A program made the position numbers and the translations under genes. A stretch of DNA of 56,325 nucleotides from DATLWN01 sp964492895. Its GTDB lineage: Bacteria > Pseudomonadota > Zetaproteobacteria > Mariprofundales > Mariprofundaceae. The notes under the pieces were generated by a model. It saw nothing but the letters and a program-made list of their open reading frames with translations. It was not told where the DNA came from and did no database searches. The stretch covers positions 1 through 56,325 of the forward strand of contig CAZBLR010000011.1 in assembly GCA_964492895.1 (NCBI GenBank). Reading direction: 5' to 3'. The stretch's first letter is position 1. Each line of letters opens with the position of its first letter. Shown piece by piece: positions 34,415 through 43,527 of the stretch.

Positions 34415-35080
34415 CTATGGCCAGAAGCGCAGGCGCACGCGGTACTGGCCCGTATCCACCGGGAACGGCACCGCGCGCGCCACGATGGCCTCGGCCGCCT
34501 CGTCGAGCAGGGCATAGCCGGAGGAGCCCGTGATCCGGACCTGCGCCACATGCCCGCCGGCGGTCAGCCGGAAACCGACGTCGACATGGCCGCCGATGCC
34601 GCGCCGGCGGGCGCTCTCCGGATAGAACTTGAAGCGCTCCAGATGCCGGCGCACCAGATCGAGGTTCTGCCGGGACACTGCGGCCAGCGCCAAAGCGGAA
34701 GGGGCGGAGGCATGATCGGGCGCGGTGGCGTTCCGGGACGCCTCAACCTGCCTGGGCGGCGGGGCGGGAGATGCATGCCGGCCAGCCTCGGCGAGCACGG
34801 GCGTCGCCGGCCGCTTGTGTGCCGGGGCACTGCCGACCCGCCTGCTGGCGACAGCGTGCCGCGCCGGGGCTTTCGGTGCGACTGCGGACCTGGCCTTCAA
34901 GCCGGAACGGACCGGCGCCATCGGCACCAGATCCACCGTCACCACCGAGCCCGGATCGGAGACCATCATTGGTGAGAGCCGGACGGATATCCAGCCCACG
35001 ACAACGGCATGGACGGCGAGACTGGCCGCCGCCCATGCCGTCCAGCGCCAGCGCCGGCGCCAGGGATCAGAAGCGGACAT
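34415..35080 (-). CDS. tonB: TonB-family energy transducer
   Basis: A protein of about 221 residues with one N-terminal membrane helix (WTAWAAASLAVHAVVVGWIS), a Pro/Ala/Lys-rich periplasmic linker and a C-terminal TonB domain (YPESARRRGIGGHVDVGFRL). It transmits the proton motive force to outer-membrane receptors, here most likely BtuB. ATG 35080 overlaps the 3' end of btuB by 14 bases. ATG 35137 is further inside btuB and less likely. Confidence 0.85.
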   Translation of the reverse strand: MSASDPWRRRWRWTAWAAASLAVHAVVVGWISVRLSPMMVSDPGSVVTVDLVPMAPVRSGLKARSAVAPKAPARHAVASRRVGSAPAHKRPATPVLAEAGRHASPAPPPRQVEASRNATAPDHASAPSALALAAVSRQNLDLVRRHLERFKFYPESARRRGIGGHVDVGFRLTAGGHVAQVRITGSSGYALLDEAAEAIVARAVPFPVDTGQYRVRLRFWP

Positions 35081-37016
35081 CCGCCCCCGCGTTGACGGCG
35101 ATGCCGGCCGCCGGGTAATAGTAGGCCGGGCCGCCATAGGTCACGCCGTAGCTGCTGTACTTGCGGTTCGTCAGGTTGTCCACGCGCGCGAACATCCGCA
35201 CATGCTGCCAGCGATAGTCGACCACGGCATCCGCCACCGTATAGCCGGGCAGCCTGGGTCCGGCATTGGCCTGGTCGCTGATCAGGTAGGAAGTGCCGAC
35301 GTAGCGCAGGTTCAGCGTGGTGCCGAGATTGCCGGTCCAGTCGGCCGTCCAGGCGACGGCGGCCAGATGCTGCGGCACGGCCGGGATCCAGTGGCCCCCG
35401 TAGCTGCCGCCGCGGAACCTGGCCGTGGTATGCGTATAGCTGGCCGTCCATTGCAGCAGGTCGGAGGCATGCCAGTGACCGGTGATCATCCACACGTCGT
35501 GGCGGGTGCCACTGGTGTAATTCTCGTTGGCGAACGTGGCCGGATTGTAATAAATCTCGTTGTTCAGGTCGGCCCGACTGAACGAGGCCTCGATCCAGGC
35601 CTGACCGGCCGTATAACGCAGACCGCCCCCGAGATGATGGCCGGTCTGTGGCCTCAGCGTCGTATCCAGTGTACCGGAAAACAGGCTGAAACGCTCGTCC
35701 AGCAGCGGGAAGCGTACCGACTGTTCGGCATGCACGCGTAGCAGCAGACGATCGCCCAGCGCGAACGAGCCGCCGATATCCCAGGCGTTCTTGCGGTTGC
35801 TGATGGCGCTCGCGGCACCCATCACGAAGCTGTCCCGGATGCGCTCCGTGCGTGCGCCGCCGGACAGGTTCCAGCGACCGTCGTCACCCTCCAGGTGCAG
35901 ATGGGCATAATAGGCTTCGCGCAGCCGATCGAAGTTCGCGGCCGTAGGGAACGCCCCGCTGTAGGCCCAGTCGCCGACACTGGTCGCGAGATCGGCGCCC
36001 ACGAGCGCGCGCACATGGATGCCGGAATCGGTTTCGTAACTCAGCTTCGGGCGCAGTGAGCGCGTGTTGATCACGCTGTCGCCGATCGAGTTGTATGTCA
36101 GATACTCGGCATGGACCTGGCGACGGCGCACCCCGCCGTCGATGTCCAACCCGAATCCGGAATCACCTTGCCAACCCAGCCCTGCGTCGACGTAGCCGTC
36201 GTCGGTGCGGCTGAAATCACGCGGCGTCAGGCTCTGGCGGCGATCCGCCGCCATCTGGGCCGCGGTCAGCGAACCGGGCAGGCCTGCCTGGTCATGGTGC
36301 TCGTTGCCGCTCAGGCGCAGGCTGAAACCAGCCGGCAGGTCGGCCTCGGCGCGCATGCCGCCGTCCAGCCGCTCGAATTTACCGTTGACGCGATAGCCGT
36401 CGCTATGGAATCCCGAGACGTTGGCCTCGACGCGGGTGCTGCCGCTGTCGGCGCCGATGCTGGCCGCGAAGCCGCCGCTGCCATAGGCGCCGCCGCGCAC
36501 GGACACATGCCCACCGGCCTCAGGGATGCGCGTGATGATGTTGATGACGCCGCCGACGGCACCGTTGCCGTACAGGCTGGCACCGCCGCCGTGCACGATC
36601 TCGATACGCTCGATCTGGTCCAGCGGGATCTGGGTCCAGTCGACGCCGGAAAGATCCGGGCTGTTGACGCGCCGCCCGTCGATCAGCACCACGCTGTTGG
36701 CCGCGGCCGACTCCCCGAAACCGCCGAGATCCACCGACGACTTGGCACCGACGCCGGAGGTATCGCGTACGACGATGCCGGCCTGACCCTGCAGCAGACC
36801 GACGAGGTTCTCGGCATGGCTGGCCGCGATGGCCTTGCGGCCGATGACGGTGACCGGCACCGATGACTGGGCCGTGGATGACGGCTGGCCTTCGGCCGTG
36901 ACGTTGACCACACCGAGATCGCTGGTCGCGGCCATGGCTGGCGACGCCATGGCCGCCAGGCTGCATCCCAGGGCGAACAGCCCCCGGACCGCGTATCGAA
37001 TGATGGTGTTGTGCAC
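35067..37016 (-). CDS. btuB: Outer-membrane cobalamin receptor BtuB
   Basis: A 649-residue TonB-dependent receptor. A signal peptide (AVRGLFALGCSLAAMASPAMA) is followed by the TonB box region (GVVNVTAEG), the plug (QAGIVVRDTSGVGAKSSVDL, NSVVLIDGRRVNSPDLSG, GGGASLYGNGAVGGVINIIT) and a beta barrel ending in GADVRF with terminal Phe. The start is GTG 37016, with AAGGAG seven bases upstream. Upstream in-frame codons to 37286 lie inside the riboswitch and are not coding. The cobalamin riboswitch directly upstream supports the vitamin B12 assignment. Confidence 0.93.
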   Translation of the reverse strand: MHNTIIRYAVRGLFALGCSLAAMASPAMAATSDLGVVNVTAEGQPSSTAQSSVPVTVIGRKAIAASHAENLVGLLQGQAGIVVRDTSGVGAKSSVDLGGFGESAAANSVVLIDGRRVNSPDLSGVDWTQIPLDQIERIEIVHGGGASLYGNGAVGGVINIITRIPEAGGHVSVRGGAYGSGGFAASIGADSGSTRVEANVSGFHSDGYRVNGKFERLDGGMRAEADLPAGFSLRLSGNEHHDQAGLPGSLTAAQMAADRRQSLTPRDFSRTDDGYVDAGLGWQGDSGFGLDIDGGVRRRQVHAEYLTYNSIGDSVINTRSLRPKLSYETDSGIHVRALVGADLATSVGDWAYSGAFPTAANFDRLREAYYAHLHLEGDDGRWNLSGGARTERIRDSFVMGAASAISNRKNAWDIGGSFALGDRLLLRVHAEQSVRFPLLDERFSLFSGTLDTTLRPQTGHHLGGGLRYTAGQAWIEASFSRADLNNEIYYNPATFANENYTSGTRHDVWMITGHWHASDLLQWTASYTHTTARFRGGSYGGHWIPAVPQHLAAVAWTADWTGNLGTTLNLRYVGTSYLISDQANAGPRLPGYTVADAVVDYRWQHVRMFARVDNLTNRKYSSYGVTYGGPAYYYPAAGIAVNAGADVRF

Positions 37017-37149
37017 TGAATGCTCCTTTCGCGCCCACCGCGCATGCGTGATATGCGGACAGGATCGATGCGAAAGGAAACCGGGTGTCAGGTGAGTGAC
37101 AGACCAGGAATCGCCTCCCGCCGAGGCATGCCCGTGATGGCGTCCATGA

Positions 37150-37335
37150 CGCCGTGCATCGGGCCGGTCTCCTGGCTTGCCTTCAACCTCCTCCATCCAT
37201 GCCTTCCCGGTTACCCAGTGGCGTGCGGACGGGTTCGTCAGGCTTACAGTTGCGGGGGCAGCGCCGGCATTGGTCATGGACCGCACCGGCTTCCCGTTTC
37301 ACCCTGCCGCCGGAAGGCGGTCAGGGCACCCGAAG
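37150..37335 (-). ncRNA. Cobalamin (AdoCbl) riboswitch
   Basis: Minus-strand reading contains the cobalamin riboswitch core in order: GGTGCCCT (37323-37330), GGGTGAAACGGGAAGCCGGTG, GCTGCCCCCGCAACTGTAAG, GCCACTGG (B12 core, 37215-37222), GGGAAGGC and the B12 box AGCCAGGAGACCGGCC (about 37163-37178). It lies in the btuB leader, so B12 would repress this uptake/salvage operon. Some 130 bases separate the B12 box from the btuB start, room for an expression platform that hides the ribosome site. Confidence 0.95.
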
Positions 37336-37359
37336 CATGGGAGCGAATCTAGCTGTCAA
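37334..37359 (-). promoter_or_regulatory. Probable promoter of the btuB operon
   Basis: A consensus TTGACA (plus-strand 37354-37359) lies just upstream of the riboswitch. A CATGCT/ATGCTT stretch 14-16 bases further on is a weak -10. It begins shortly after the stop of the SEL1-repeat gene, and no terminator is visible between them. Confidence 0.45.
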
Positions 37360-37385
37360 AAACGGATTGTCGAGATGCCGGACGG

Positions 37386-39323
37386 CTAATTGATCTTCGG
37401 TCGCCGCGCATAATCCAACCAGGAAGTCAGGTCGATCGTCTTGTCGCGCAGCACATGGTCGCGGGAGCGCTCCTCGCGCAGCATGCTGACCAGCACATAG
37501 CCTTTTTTGTTGTTGCCGCTCTTCAGGATGCCGAGGTTCTGCTTGGCCATATCCTGCAGGCCGTGTGCCGCCGCATCCTTGAACAGGCGCGCCGCCTCGC
37601 TGGTATCGGCCCTGGTCCCCCGTCCGCTGGCCAGCATGTACGCCAGGGAGTTCTCGGCGGCCGCCAGGCCCTGCGCCGCTGCCTTGCGATACCAGTACAC
37701 CGCCTTCGCATCATCCTGCGCCACGCCCACGCCCTGGCGATACAGGTTGGCCAGATTGAACTCGGCCATGGCATAGCCTGCCGCAGCCGCCTGCGAATAC
37801 AGCTCGTACGCCTTGCCCAGGTCATACGGCACGCCGTGGCCGTCCTGGTACAGCGTGGCCAGGTCGTTCATGGCGGCGACATCGCCCTGCTGCACCGCCT
37901 GCGCGAACAGGCTCGCGGCTTTCTTCGGGTCCACCTTGATGCCCCGGCCCTTGAGGTAAAGGACGGCCAGATTGAACATGGCGTCGTCATAGCCCAGATC
38001 CGCCGCCTGCTGATACCACTTGGCCGCTTCGGCCGCGCTCTGCCCCTCGCCGCGCCCGAGTTCGTAAAACAGGCCCAGCAGCCATTTGGCCCTGGCATTG
38101 CCCCCGGCTTCCGCCTTGTTCAGCCAGCGGCCGGCAAGATCGTCATTGCGCTCGACGCCGATGCCCCGCGCATACATCAGGCCCAGGTTGTACTGGGCCA
38201 TGGCGCAGGCACCTGCGGCTGCATTCAGCCAGTGCACGGCCTGGCCCATGTTGACCGGACCGGGCCGTCCCAGCACGTACATGACGGCGAGATTGTTCTG
38301 GGCAGCCGGGATACCGGCCGAAGCCGCCTTTCTGTAGGCCTCCAGTGCCTTCGCGTCGTCGCGCGCCACGCCGATGCCCTGCTGATACAGGATGCCGAGA
38401 TTGAACCACGCCAGCATCACGCCGGCATCGGATGCCTTCTCCAGCCATGCGAAGGCCTTGCCCCCATCGACGGGCACACCCTTCTGCGCACCACCGTACA
38501 GGGCCCCCAATGCGGCAGCGGCCTGCATATTCCCCTGCTTGGCCGCCGCTTCGTACCAATCGAGCGCCTGGTCCAGCCCACCGGGCGTGGCCACCAGCGT
38601 TTCCGCCAGCTGGAACTGCGCATCGTCCTGGCCGGATTTCGCGGCGCGTTCCAGCCAGGCCCGTGCCTGGCTGTCATCCCGGGTGACAGCCATGCCGTGG
38701 GCATACATCATCGCCAGGCGGTACTCGGCCTTCGGATCGCCCTTGTTCGCATCGGCCTGGATATGGTTGACGATGCGCTGCATATAGTTCGCGGCATCGG
38801 TGTTGCCGTTCTTGGCCGCCTGCTGGGCCCAGCGCAGGGCCTCGTAATCGCTCTGCTGCACCCCACGGCCCTCCATCGAGAACACGGCCATGCGGAACTG
38901 GGCCTCGGCGACACCCTGGCCGGCCGCCAGCCGGTACCAGTGGGCCGCCTCCGTGTCATCCGGTCGGGACACCCCCCGGCCTGACTCGTATTCCAGTCCG
39001 AGCCGGTACTGCGCCTGGCCATACCCATGCTGGGCCGCCAGCTTCAGCCAGCGCACCGCTTCGACATCGTCGCGATCCACGCCCGAGCCGGTGCGGTACA
39101 GCAGGCCGACGTAGTACTGCGCCTCGGTATCGCCGCGACGGGCGGCGAGCTTGAAGGCCTTCATCGCCGCCTTGAAATCACCCTTGTCGTACGCGGCCTT
39201 CCCTCGCTCAACCGCCTTGCTGTTGGTCAACTGGTAGCTGCCGCCGGATACCGCGAAATACACCAGGCCGGAACCCAGCAACACGAAAGCGACCACGATG
39301 GCGGCGACCCTCACCAGATGCAT
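37386..39323 (-). CDS. SEL1-repeat membrane-anchored protein
   Basis: A 645-residue protein with one N-terminal membrane segment (VAAIVVAFVLLGSGLVYFAV) and about fifteen SEL1/TPR-like repeats of some 36 residues (for example AQYRLGLEYESGRGV, AQYNLGLMYARGIGV, AEFNLANLYRQGVGV). SEL1 proteins scaffold envelope or signalling complexes. ATG 39323 is preceded by AGGAGG four bases away; the longer frame to 39344 is less likely. It follows ubiD by 31 bases on the same strand. Its partner is unknown. Confidence 0.88.
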   Translation of the reverse strand: MHLVRVAAIVVAFVLLGSGLVYFAVSGGSYQLTNSKAVERGKAAYDKGDFKAAMKAFKLAARRGDTEAQYYVGLLYRTGSGVDRDDVEAVRWLKLAAQHGYGQAQYRLGLEYESGRGVSRPDDTEAAHWYRLAAGQGVAEAQFRMAVFSMEGRGVQQSDYEALRWAQQAAKNGNTDAANYMQRIVNHIQADANKGDPKAEYRLAMMYAHGMAVTRDDSQARAWLERAAKSGQDDAQFQLAETLVATPGGLDQALDWYEAAAKQGNMQAAAALGALYGGAQKGVPVDGGKAFAWLEKASDAGVMLAWFNLGILYQQGIGVARDDAKALEAYRKAASAGIPAAQNNLAVMYVLGRPGPVNMGQAVHWLNAAAGACAMAQYNLGLMYARGIGVERNDDLAGRWLNKAEAGGNARAKWLLGLFYELGRGEGQSAAEAAKWYQQAADLGYDDAMFNLAVLYLKGRGIKVDPKKAASLFAQAVQQGDVAAMNDLATLYQDGHGVPYDLGKAYELYSQAAAAGYAMAEFNLANLYRQGVGVAQDDAKAVYWYRKAAAQGLAAAENSLAYMLASGRGTRADTSEAARLFKDAAAHGLQDMAKQNLGILKSGNNKKGYVLVSMLREERSRDHVLRDKTIDLTSWLDYARRPKIN

Positions 39324-39354
39324 ATGCCCTCCTGCCGCAAGCACCTTACCAGCA

Positions 39355-40815
39355 TTACAGCCCCATTTCTCCCCAGATCTCGTCGACGCGACGCCGTACC
39401 GCTTCGCTCATGGCGATCGGGCGGCCCCATTCGCGGCTGGTCTCACCGGGCCATTTGTTGGTGGCGTCGATACCGACCTTCGATCCGAGGCCGGCCACCG
39501 GCGAGGCGAAATCGAGATAATCGATCGGCGTATGCTCGGCCATGGTGAAATCGCGCGCCGGGTCGCAGCGGGTCGATATCGCCCAGATCACCTCCGCCCA
39601 GGAACGGCAATCGATGTCGTCATCGACGACGATGATGAATTTGGTGTACATGAACTGGCGCAGGTAGGACCAGATGCCGAACATCACGCGCTTGGCATGG
39701 CCCGCATACGCCTTCTTTATCGACACCACCGCCACGCGATAGGAACAGCCCTCCATCGGCAGGTAGAAATCGACGATTTCCGGGAACTGCTTCTTCAGGA
39801 TGGGCACGAACACCTCGTTGAAGGCCAGGCCCAGCACCGCCGGCTCGTCCGGCGGCTTGCCGGTATAGGTCGAATGGTAGATCGCGTCACGACGCATGCT
39901 CATCGTCTCGACCGTGAACACCGGGAAACGCTCCACCTCGTTGTAGTAGCCGGTATGATCGCCGAACGGCCCTTCCTCGGCATATTCGTCAAGGGAGACG
40001 TAGCCCTCCAGCACGATCTCGCTGGAGGCCGGCACCTGCAGCGGCACCGACAGGCAATCGGTCAGCACGCTCTTCTCCCCGCGCAACAGCCCGGCGAACT
40101 GGTATTCGGACAGGGTGTCGGGAATCGGGGTCACGGCGGCGAGGATCGTGGCCGGATCGGCGCCGATGACCACGGCGCAGGGAAAACGCTCGGCTCCCGC
40201 CCGCCCGGCCTCCTGGTGGTCCAGTGCCCCGCCGCGGTGCTTGAGCCAGCGCATGATCAGCTTGTTCCTGCCGATGACCTGCTGGCGGTATATCCCCAGG
40301 TTCTGCCGCTCCTTGTGCGGGCCGCGGGTCACCACCAGCCCCCAGGTGATCAGCGGCCCGGCATCCTCCGGCCAGCAGGTCTGCACCGGCAGCCGCCCCA
40401 GGTCCACGTCATCACCCTTCAGCACCACGTCCTGCCACGGCGCCTTCTTGACCACTTTCGGGCTCATATGCAGCACGTTCTTCAGCACCGGCCACTTGTC
40501 CCAGGCATCGCGGAGGCCCTTCGGCGGTTCCGGCTCCTTCAGGTAGGCGAGCAGCTCGCCGATCTGTGCGAGCTCGGCCACCGATTCGCGGCCCATGCCG
40601 AGGGCGATGCGCTCCTGGGTCCCGAACAGGTTGGCGAGCAGCGGCATGCGGCTGCCCTCGACGTTCTCGAACAGCAATGCCGGCCCGCCGGCCTCGAGCA
40701 CGCGGCGGGCGATCTCCGTCACCTCCAGCTCCGCCCGCACCGGCGTGCGGATGCGCTTCAGCTGGCCACGCCGCTCAAGCTCCGTCAGAAAGGCGCGCAG
40801 ATCGCCAAAACTCAT
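39355..40815 (-). CDS. ubiD: 4-hydroxy-3-polyprenylbenzoate decarboxylase UbiD
   Basis: A 486-residue UbiD with LRAFLTELERRGQLKRI at the start and the prenyl-FMN/Mn site region (GIYRQQVIGRNKLIMRWLKH, residues near EGPFGDHTGYY with the catalytic Glu, KKAYAGHAKRVMFG). It decarboxylates the ubiquinone precursor using a prenylated flavin. Its ATG overlaps the STAS gene stop (ATGA), an unusual coupling of quinone synthesis with a partner-switch gene. Confidence 0.95.
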   Translation of the reverse strand: MSFGDLRAFLTELERRGQLKRIRTPVRAELEVTEIARRVLEAGGPALLFENVEGSRMPLLANLFGTQERIALGMGRESVAELAQIGELLAYLKEPEPPKGLRDAWDKWPVLKNVLHMSPKVVKKAPWQDVVLKGDDVDLGRLPVQTCWPEDAGPLITWGLVVTRGPHKERQNLGIYRQQVIGRNKLIMRWLKHRGGALDHQEAGRAGAERFPCAVVIGADPATILAAVTPIPDTLSEYQFAGLLRGEKSVLTDCLSVPLQVPASSEIVLEGYVSLDEYAEEGPFGDHTGYYNEVERFPVFTVETMSMRRDAIYHSTYTGKPPDEPAVLGLAFNEVFVPILKKQFPEIVDFYLPMEGCSYRVAVVSIKKAYAGHAKRVMFGIWSYLRQFMYTKFIIVVDDDIDCRSWAEVIWAISTRCDPARDFTMAEHTPIDYLDFASPVAGLGSKVGIDATNKWPGETSREWGRPIAMSEAVRRRVDEIWGEMGL

Positions 40816-41147
40816 GCGCCGGGCCCGGAATCGCGGATATCGAACACCGTATCCAGCTTGGCCAGCGTGAACACATCGCGCACGGTCTCACTGAGTCCCG
40901 TCAGCACGAACTCGCCGCCGGAGGCGCGGCTCCACTGCAGCCCTTCCACGAGCGTGGCGATGCCGGACGAATCCATGAAATCCACGCCGTCCAGCGCCAC
41001 CTGCACCGAGTGCACCCCATCGACGAGCAACGGCTTCAGCATCTTGCGCAGCGTGGGGGACGTGTGGATGTTGACCCGGCCGCTGACCCTGAGCAGGGCC
41101 GTATCCGCGCTCGGGCGTTCTTCGTGTATGTCGATTTCCAGGTTCAT
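40812..41147 (-). CDS. STAS-domain anti-sigma-factor antagonist-like protein
   Basis: A 111-residue STAS protein. LLRVSGRVNIHTSPTLRKML and VDFMDSSGIATLVEGL are typical; Ser60 or Ser61 in DSSG is where SpoIIAA/RsbV proteins are phosphorylated. The neighbouring RsbW-like kinase is the expected partner. MlaB of the Mla transporter is also a STAS protein, so a role in the transport cluster upstream is the alternative. GGGGAAGGGG lies just before the ATG. Confidence 0.85.
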   Translation of the reverse strand: MNLEIDIHEERPSADTALLRVSGRVNIHTSPTLRKMLKPLLVDGVHSVQVALDGVDFMDSSGIATLVEGLQWSRASGGEFVLTGLSETVRDVFTLAKLDTVFDIRDSGPGA

Positions 41148-41164
41148 GCCCCTTCCCCTTTCAT

Positions 41165-41611
41165 TCAGATCAGTGCCACCAGGCGCCAGCGGTTGCCGTC
41201 CTCCAGGGCCTCATGATGCACCTCGTCCATCACGGCGTGAATCAGGCAAAGGCCCAGCCCACCCGGCTGCACCGGCTCATCCCTGCCGCGCACCCTAGCC
41301 TCCAGGCACTCGGGATCCTCGATGCCGGGGGCGTAATCGCGGAAGATGAAGGTCAACCGGCGCCGGCCATCGCTACCGACTCCGAGCACGGCCTCCATCT
41401 CCACGCGCCCGCCTTCGCCGTCATAGCCGTGGCGCATGATATTGGCGAACAGCTCGTCCACCGCCAGGGCCAGGCGATTGGCACGAACCGGCTCCATGCC
41501 GGCCCGCAGCGCCATCAGCTCCGCCATCGACTGCAATACGTGCACACAATCGCTGCAGGCATCGATATTGCACGAAATCCTCGCCTCGCACATATCCTTC
41601 CCGGTCGTCAT
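41165..41611 (-). CDS. RsbW/SpoIIAB-like serine kinase (HATPase_c_2)
   Basis: A 148-residue GHKL ATPase. The N box is ALAVDELFANIMRHGY, G1 is FRDYAPGIED, and G2 is QPGGLGLCLIHAVMDE. Such kinases phosphorylate STAS antagonists and bind a sigma factor or another target. The start ATG 41611 overlaps the stop of the TPR lipoprotein gene; the frame beyond it is a shadow of that gene. Several N-terminal cysteines (ISCNIDACSDCVH) are unusual and might bind a metal, but this is speculative. Confidence 0.85.
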   Translation of the reverse strand: MTTGKDMCEARISCNIDACSDCVHVLQSMAELMALRAGMEPVRANRLALAVDELFANIMRHGYDGEGGRVEMEAVLGVGSDGRRRLTFIFRDYAPGIEDPECLEARVRGRDEPVQPGGLGLCLIHAVMDEVHHEALEDGNRWRLVALI

Positions 41612-42510
41612 GGCGCCCCCGGCCCCGACGGGGCCGTGCCGAGGGCATCGAGCTGCTGCTGCCATCGGCTGCGGGCATCGCCCGTGGTCAGGGCGACCAG
41701 GGCCGACAGCGCCCGGCGCTGGGCCGCCTGGTCCTGCAGGTTGCGGTAGATGGCCAGCGCCCGTTCCAGGGCATCCAACCTGCTGTCGGCCGCCCCGCCC
41801 GCGGACGCCTGCATCATCAGGGCATCGGCGGCCACACGCGGTGCCCCCGCCTTCCGGCACAGCGCCAGCGCCTGTTGCAGCTCCAAACGCTCGCCGCCGG
41901 CATCGCCGGCGGCCCGCGCCGCCATGGCCAGGCCCAGATGCGCCCTGGCCTGCAACACGACGCCGGCGCGGTCGGTACCGGCCTGGTGCAATGCCCGCGC
42001 ATAGGCCTGCCTTGCGCCGCTGACGTCCTTTCGGTACAGCGCCAGCCTTCCCGCACTCAATTGCACGTCGGCCGGCCAGGATGTCCGAACCTCGACGGCA
42101 GGCAGGCCGGCCACCGCACCCTCCCCGGCCCGGGCCAGGGCCAGGGCCAGCCGGGCGCGGACCGCCATGACGTCGAGCCCGTTGCGCTGCGCCAGATCCA
42201 TGGCCTGCGCCAGTTCCCGCCTCCCCGCATCGCGCTTGCCGGCCGCCAGGCTCGCCATGCCGAGGTTGTAGCGGGCCAGCACGACCGCGGGCGTGTCGTC
42301 GGCCAACTGGGCCGCCATCAGCTCCCGCTCGAAGCTGCGCTCCGCCGCATCCCAGCGCTCGCGCTGCATGGCCGACACCCCGGCCATCGCGAACGACCGC
42401 GCCGATTCGTCATAGGGATTCTCGACCAGCGGCGCATGCCGGCTGCTGCCGCCGCATGCCGTCAGCAGCCCGGCCAGCACCATCGCCAGCGGTGGGCGCA
42501 GACGCCTCAC
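41608..42510 (-). CDS. TPR-containing lipoprotein
   Basis: A 300-residue protein starting with GTG 42510. The signal peptide ends in a lipobox, LAGLLTAC|GGSS, so it is probably lipid-anchored. The rest is made of TPR-like helix pairs (DAAERSFERELMAAQLADDT, RYNLGMASLAAGKRDAGR, RAHLGLAMAARAAGDAGG). The start codon overlaps the MCE-protein stop (GTGA) and the end overlaps the kinase start, tying it to both. The ATG 27 bases downstream of the GTG also gives a short signal peptide. Function is unknown; a scaffold for the MCE protein is plausible. Confidence 0.75.
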   Translation of the reverse strand: MRRLRPPLAMVLAGLLTACGGSSRHAPLVENPYDESARSFAMAGVSAMQRERWDAAERSFERELMAAQLADDTPAVVLARYNLGMASLAAGKRDAGRRELAQAMDLAQRNGLDVMAVRARLALALARAGEGAVAGLPAVEVRTSWPADVQLSAGRLALYRKDVSGARQAYARALHQAGTDRAGVVLQARAHLGLAMAARAAGDAGGERLELQQALALCRKAGAPRVAADALMMQASAGGAADSRLDALERALAIYRNLQDQAAQRRALSALVALTTGDARSRWQQQLDALGTAPSGPGAP

Positions 42511-43517
42511 GGCTGCGGCCCGGTCAGCGGCGGCGCCACCGTGCCGTTGCCGCCCGCCTTGTGATCGTCGGCGCCGCCGCCGAACAGCCACGAGTTGCGC
42601 ATGCTTCGCAACAGCCCCTGCATCTCCTCGATGGTCTGGCGCGACTGGCGGGCGAGCCCGGGCAGCTCGGGAGTCAGCTCCGACAGGTCGGCGGCCACCG
42701 TATCCAGCGAGCGGGTCAACTGGTCCACATGGCCGAGCAGCGCGTTGATCTGGGCCATGGTGTGCTGCCCCTGCTGGCCGACGCTCTTCGACAGGGGCTC
42801 CAGGTTGGTGAGGATGCGCGAGCTCGCCTTCAGGGAACGGGACAGGTCCTCAAGCAGCTTCTGGTCCTTCATGGTCTTCGACATCGCCTGCAGCTGCTTC
42901 ATCACATCGGAGAAGCCCTCGACCGCCTGCTCGATCTTCTCGCCATTGATCTTGCCCAACTGGCGCATGCCGGCCAGGGCCACGCGCAGGTCGCCGTGCG
43001 GATCGTTGGCCCACTTCGCCAGGCTCGCCATCTCGCGCAACAGCACATTGGCGTTTTCCACGGCCGGCTTCAGGTCGCGCAGCAGCTGCTCGATCGTCGC
43101 TTCCGTCTGGTAGCCGACCTGCTCGCCATCGTGCAGCGGGCGCTTCTTGGTATCGCCGGCCGTCAACTCCAGCGTGGATTCGCCGATCCAGCCTTCCTTG
43201 GTCAGGCGCGCCACCGCACCCTCGTGCAGCATGTGCCGGTAGCGGTCCAGCAGGCGCATGTACACCACCACCTCGCCCTGCTCGCGCAGTTCGATGTCGC
43301 TGACCCGCCCGATGGTGAAGCCCTGGAACTGCACGGCCTGGCCGGTGAAGAACGACATCGCCGACGGCGGGCTGACGATGAGCGTGAACTTCTTGGCGAA
43401 CACGTTCGTCTGCAGGCTGACGACCAGCAGCAGCAGCACCAGGGCACCGATGCCCAGCAGGACGAACCACCCGACCTGGCGGCGCATGCCCGCCACATAG
43501 TCGCGCGCCACCATCAA
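42507..43517 (-). CDS. MCE-domain (MlaD-family) transport protein
   Basis: A 336-residue protein. A membrane anchor (VGWFVLLGIGALVLLLLVV) is followed by one MCE domain (SAMSFFTGQAVQFQGFTIG, RVSDIELREQGEVVVYMRLL) and a long helical C-terminal region, longer than E. coli MlaD. MCE proteins form hexameric rings that carry lipids between membranes. It follows the ATPase-like gene by 10 bases and overlaps the TPR lipoprotein gene. Confidence 0.9.
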   Translation of the reverse strand: MMVARDYVAGMRRQVGWFVLLGIGALVLLLLVVSLQTNVFAKKFTLIVSPPSAMSFFTGQAVQFQGFTIGRVSDIELREQGEVVVYMRLLDRYRHMLHEGAVARLTKEGWIGESTLELTAGDTKKRPLHDGEQVGYQTEATIEQLLRDLKPAVENANVLLREMASLAKWANDPHGDLRVALAGMRQLGKINGEKIEQAVEGFSDVMKQLQAMSKTMKDQKLLEDLSRSLKASSRILTNLEPLSKSVGQQGQHTMAQINALLGHVDQLTRSLDTVAADLSELTPELPGLARQSRQTIEEMQGLLRSMRNSWLFGGGADDHKAGGNGTVAPPLTGPQP

Positions 43518-43527
43518 TACATCCTCC

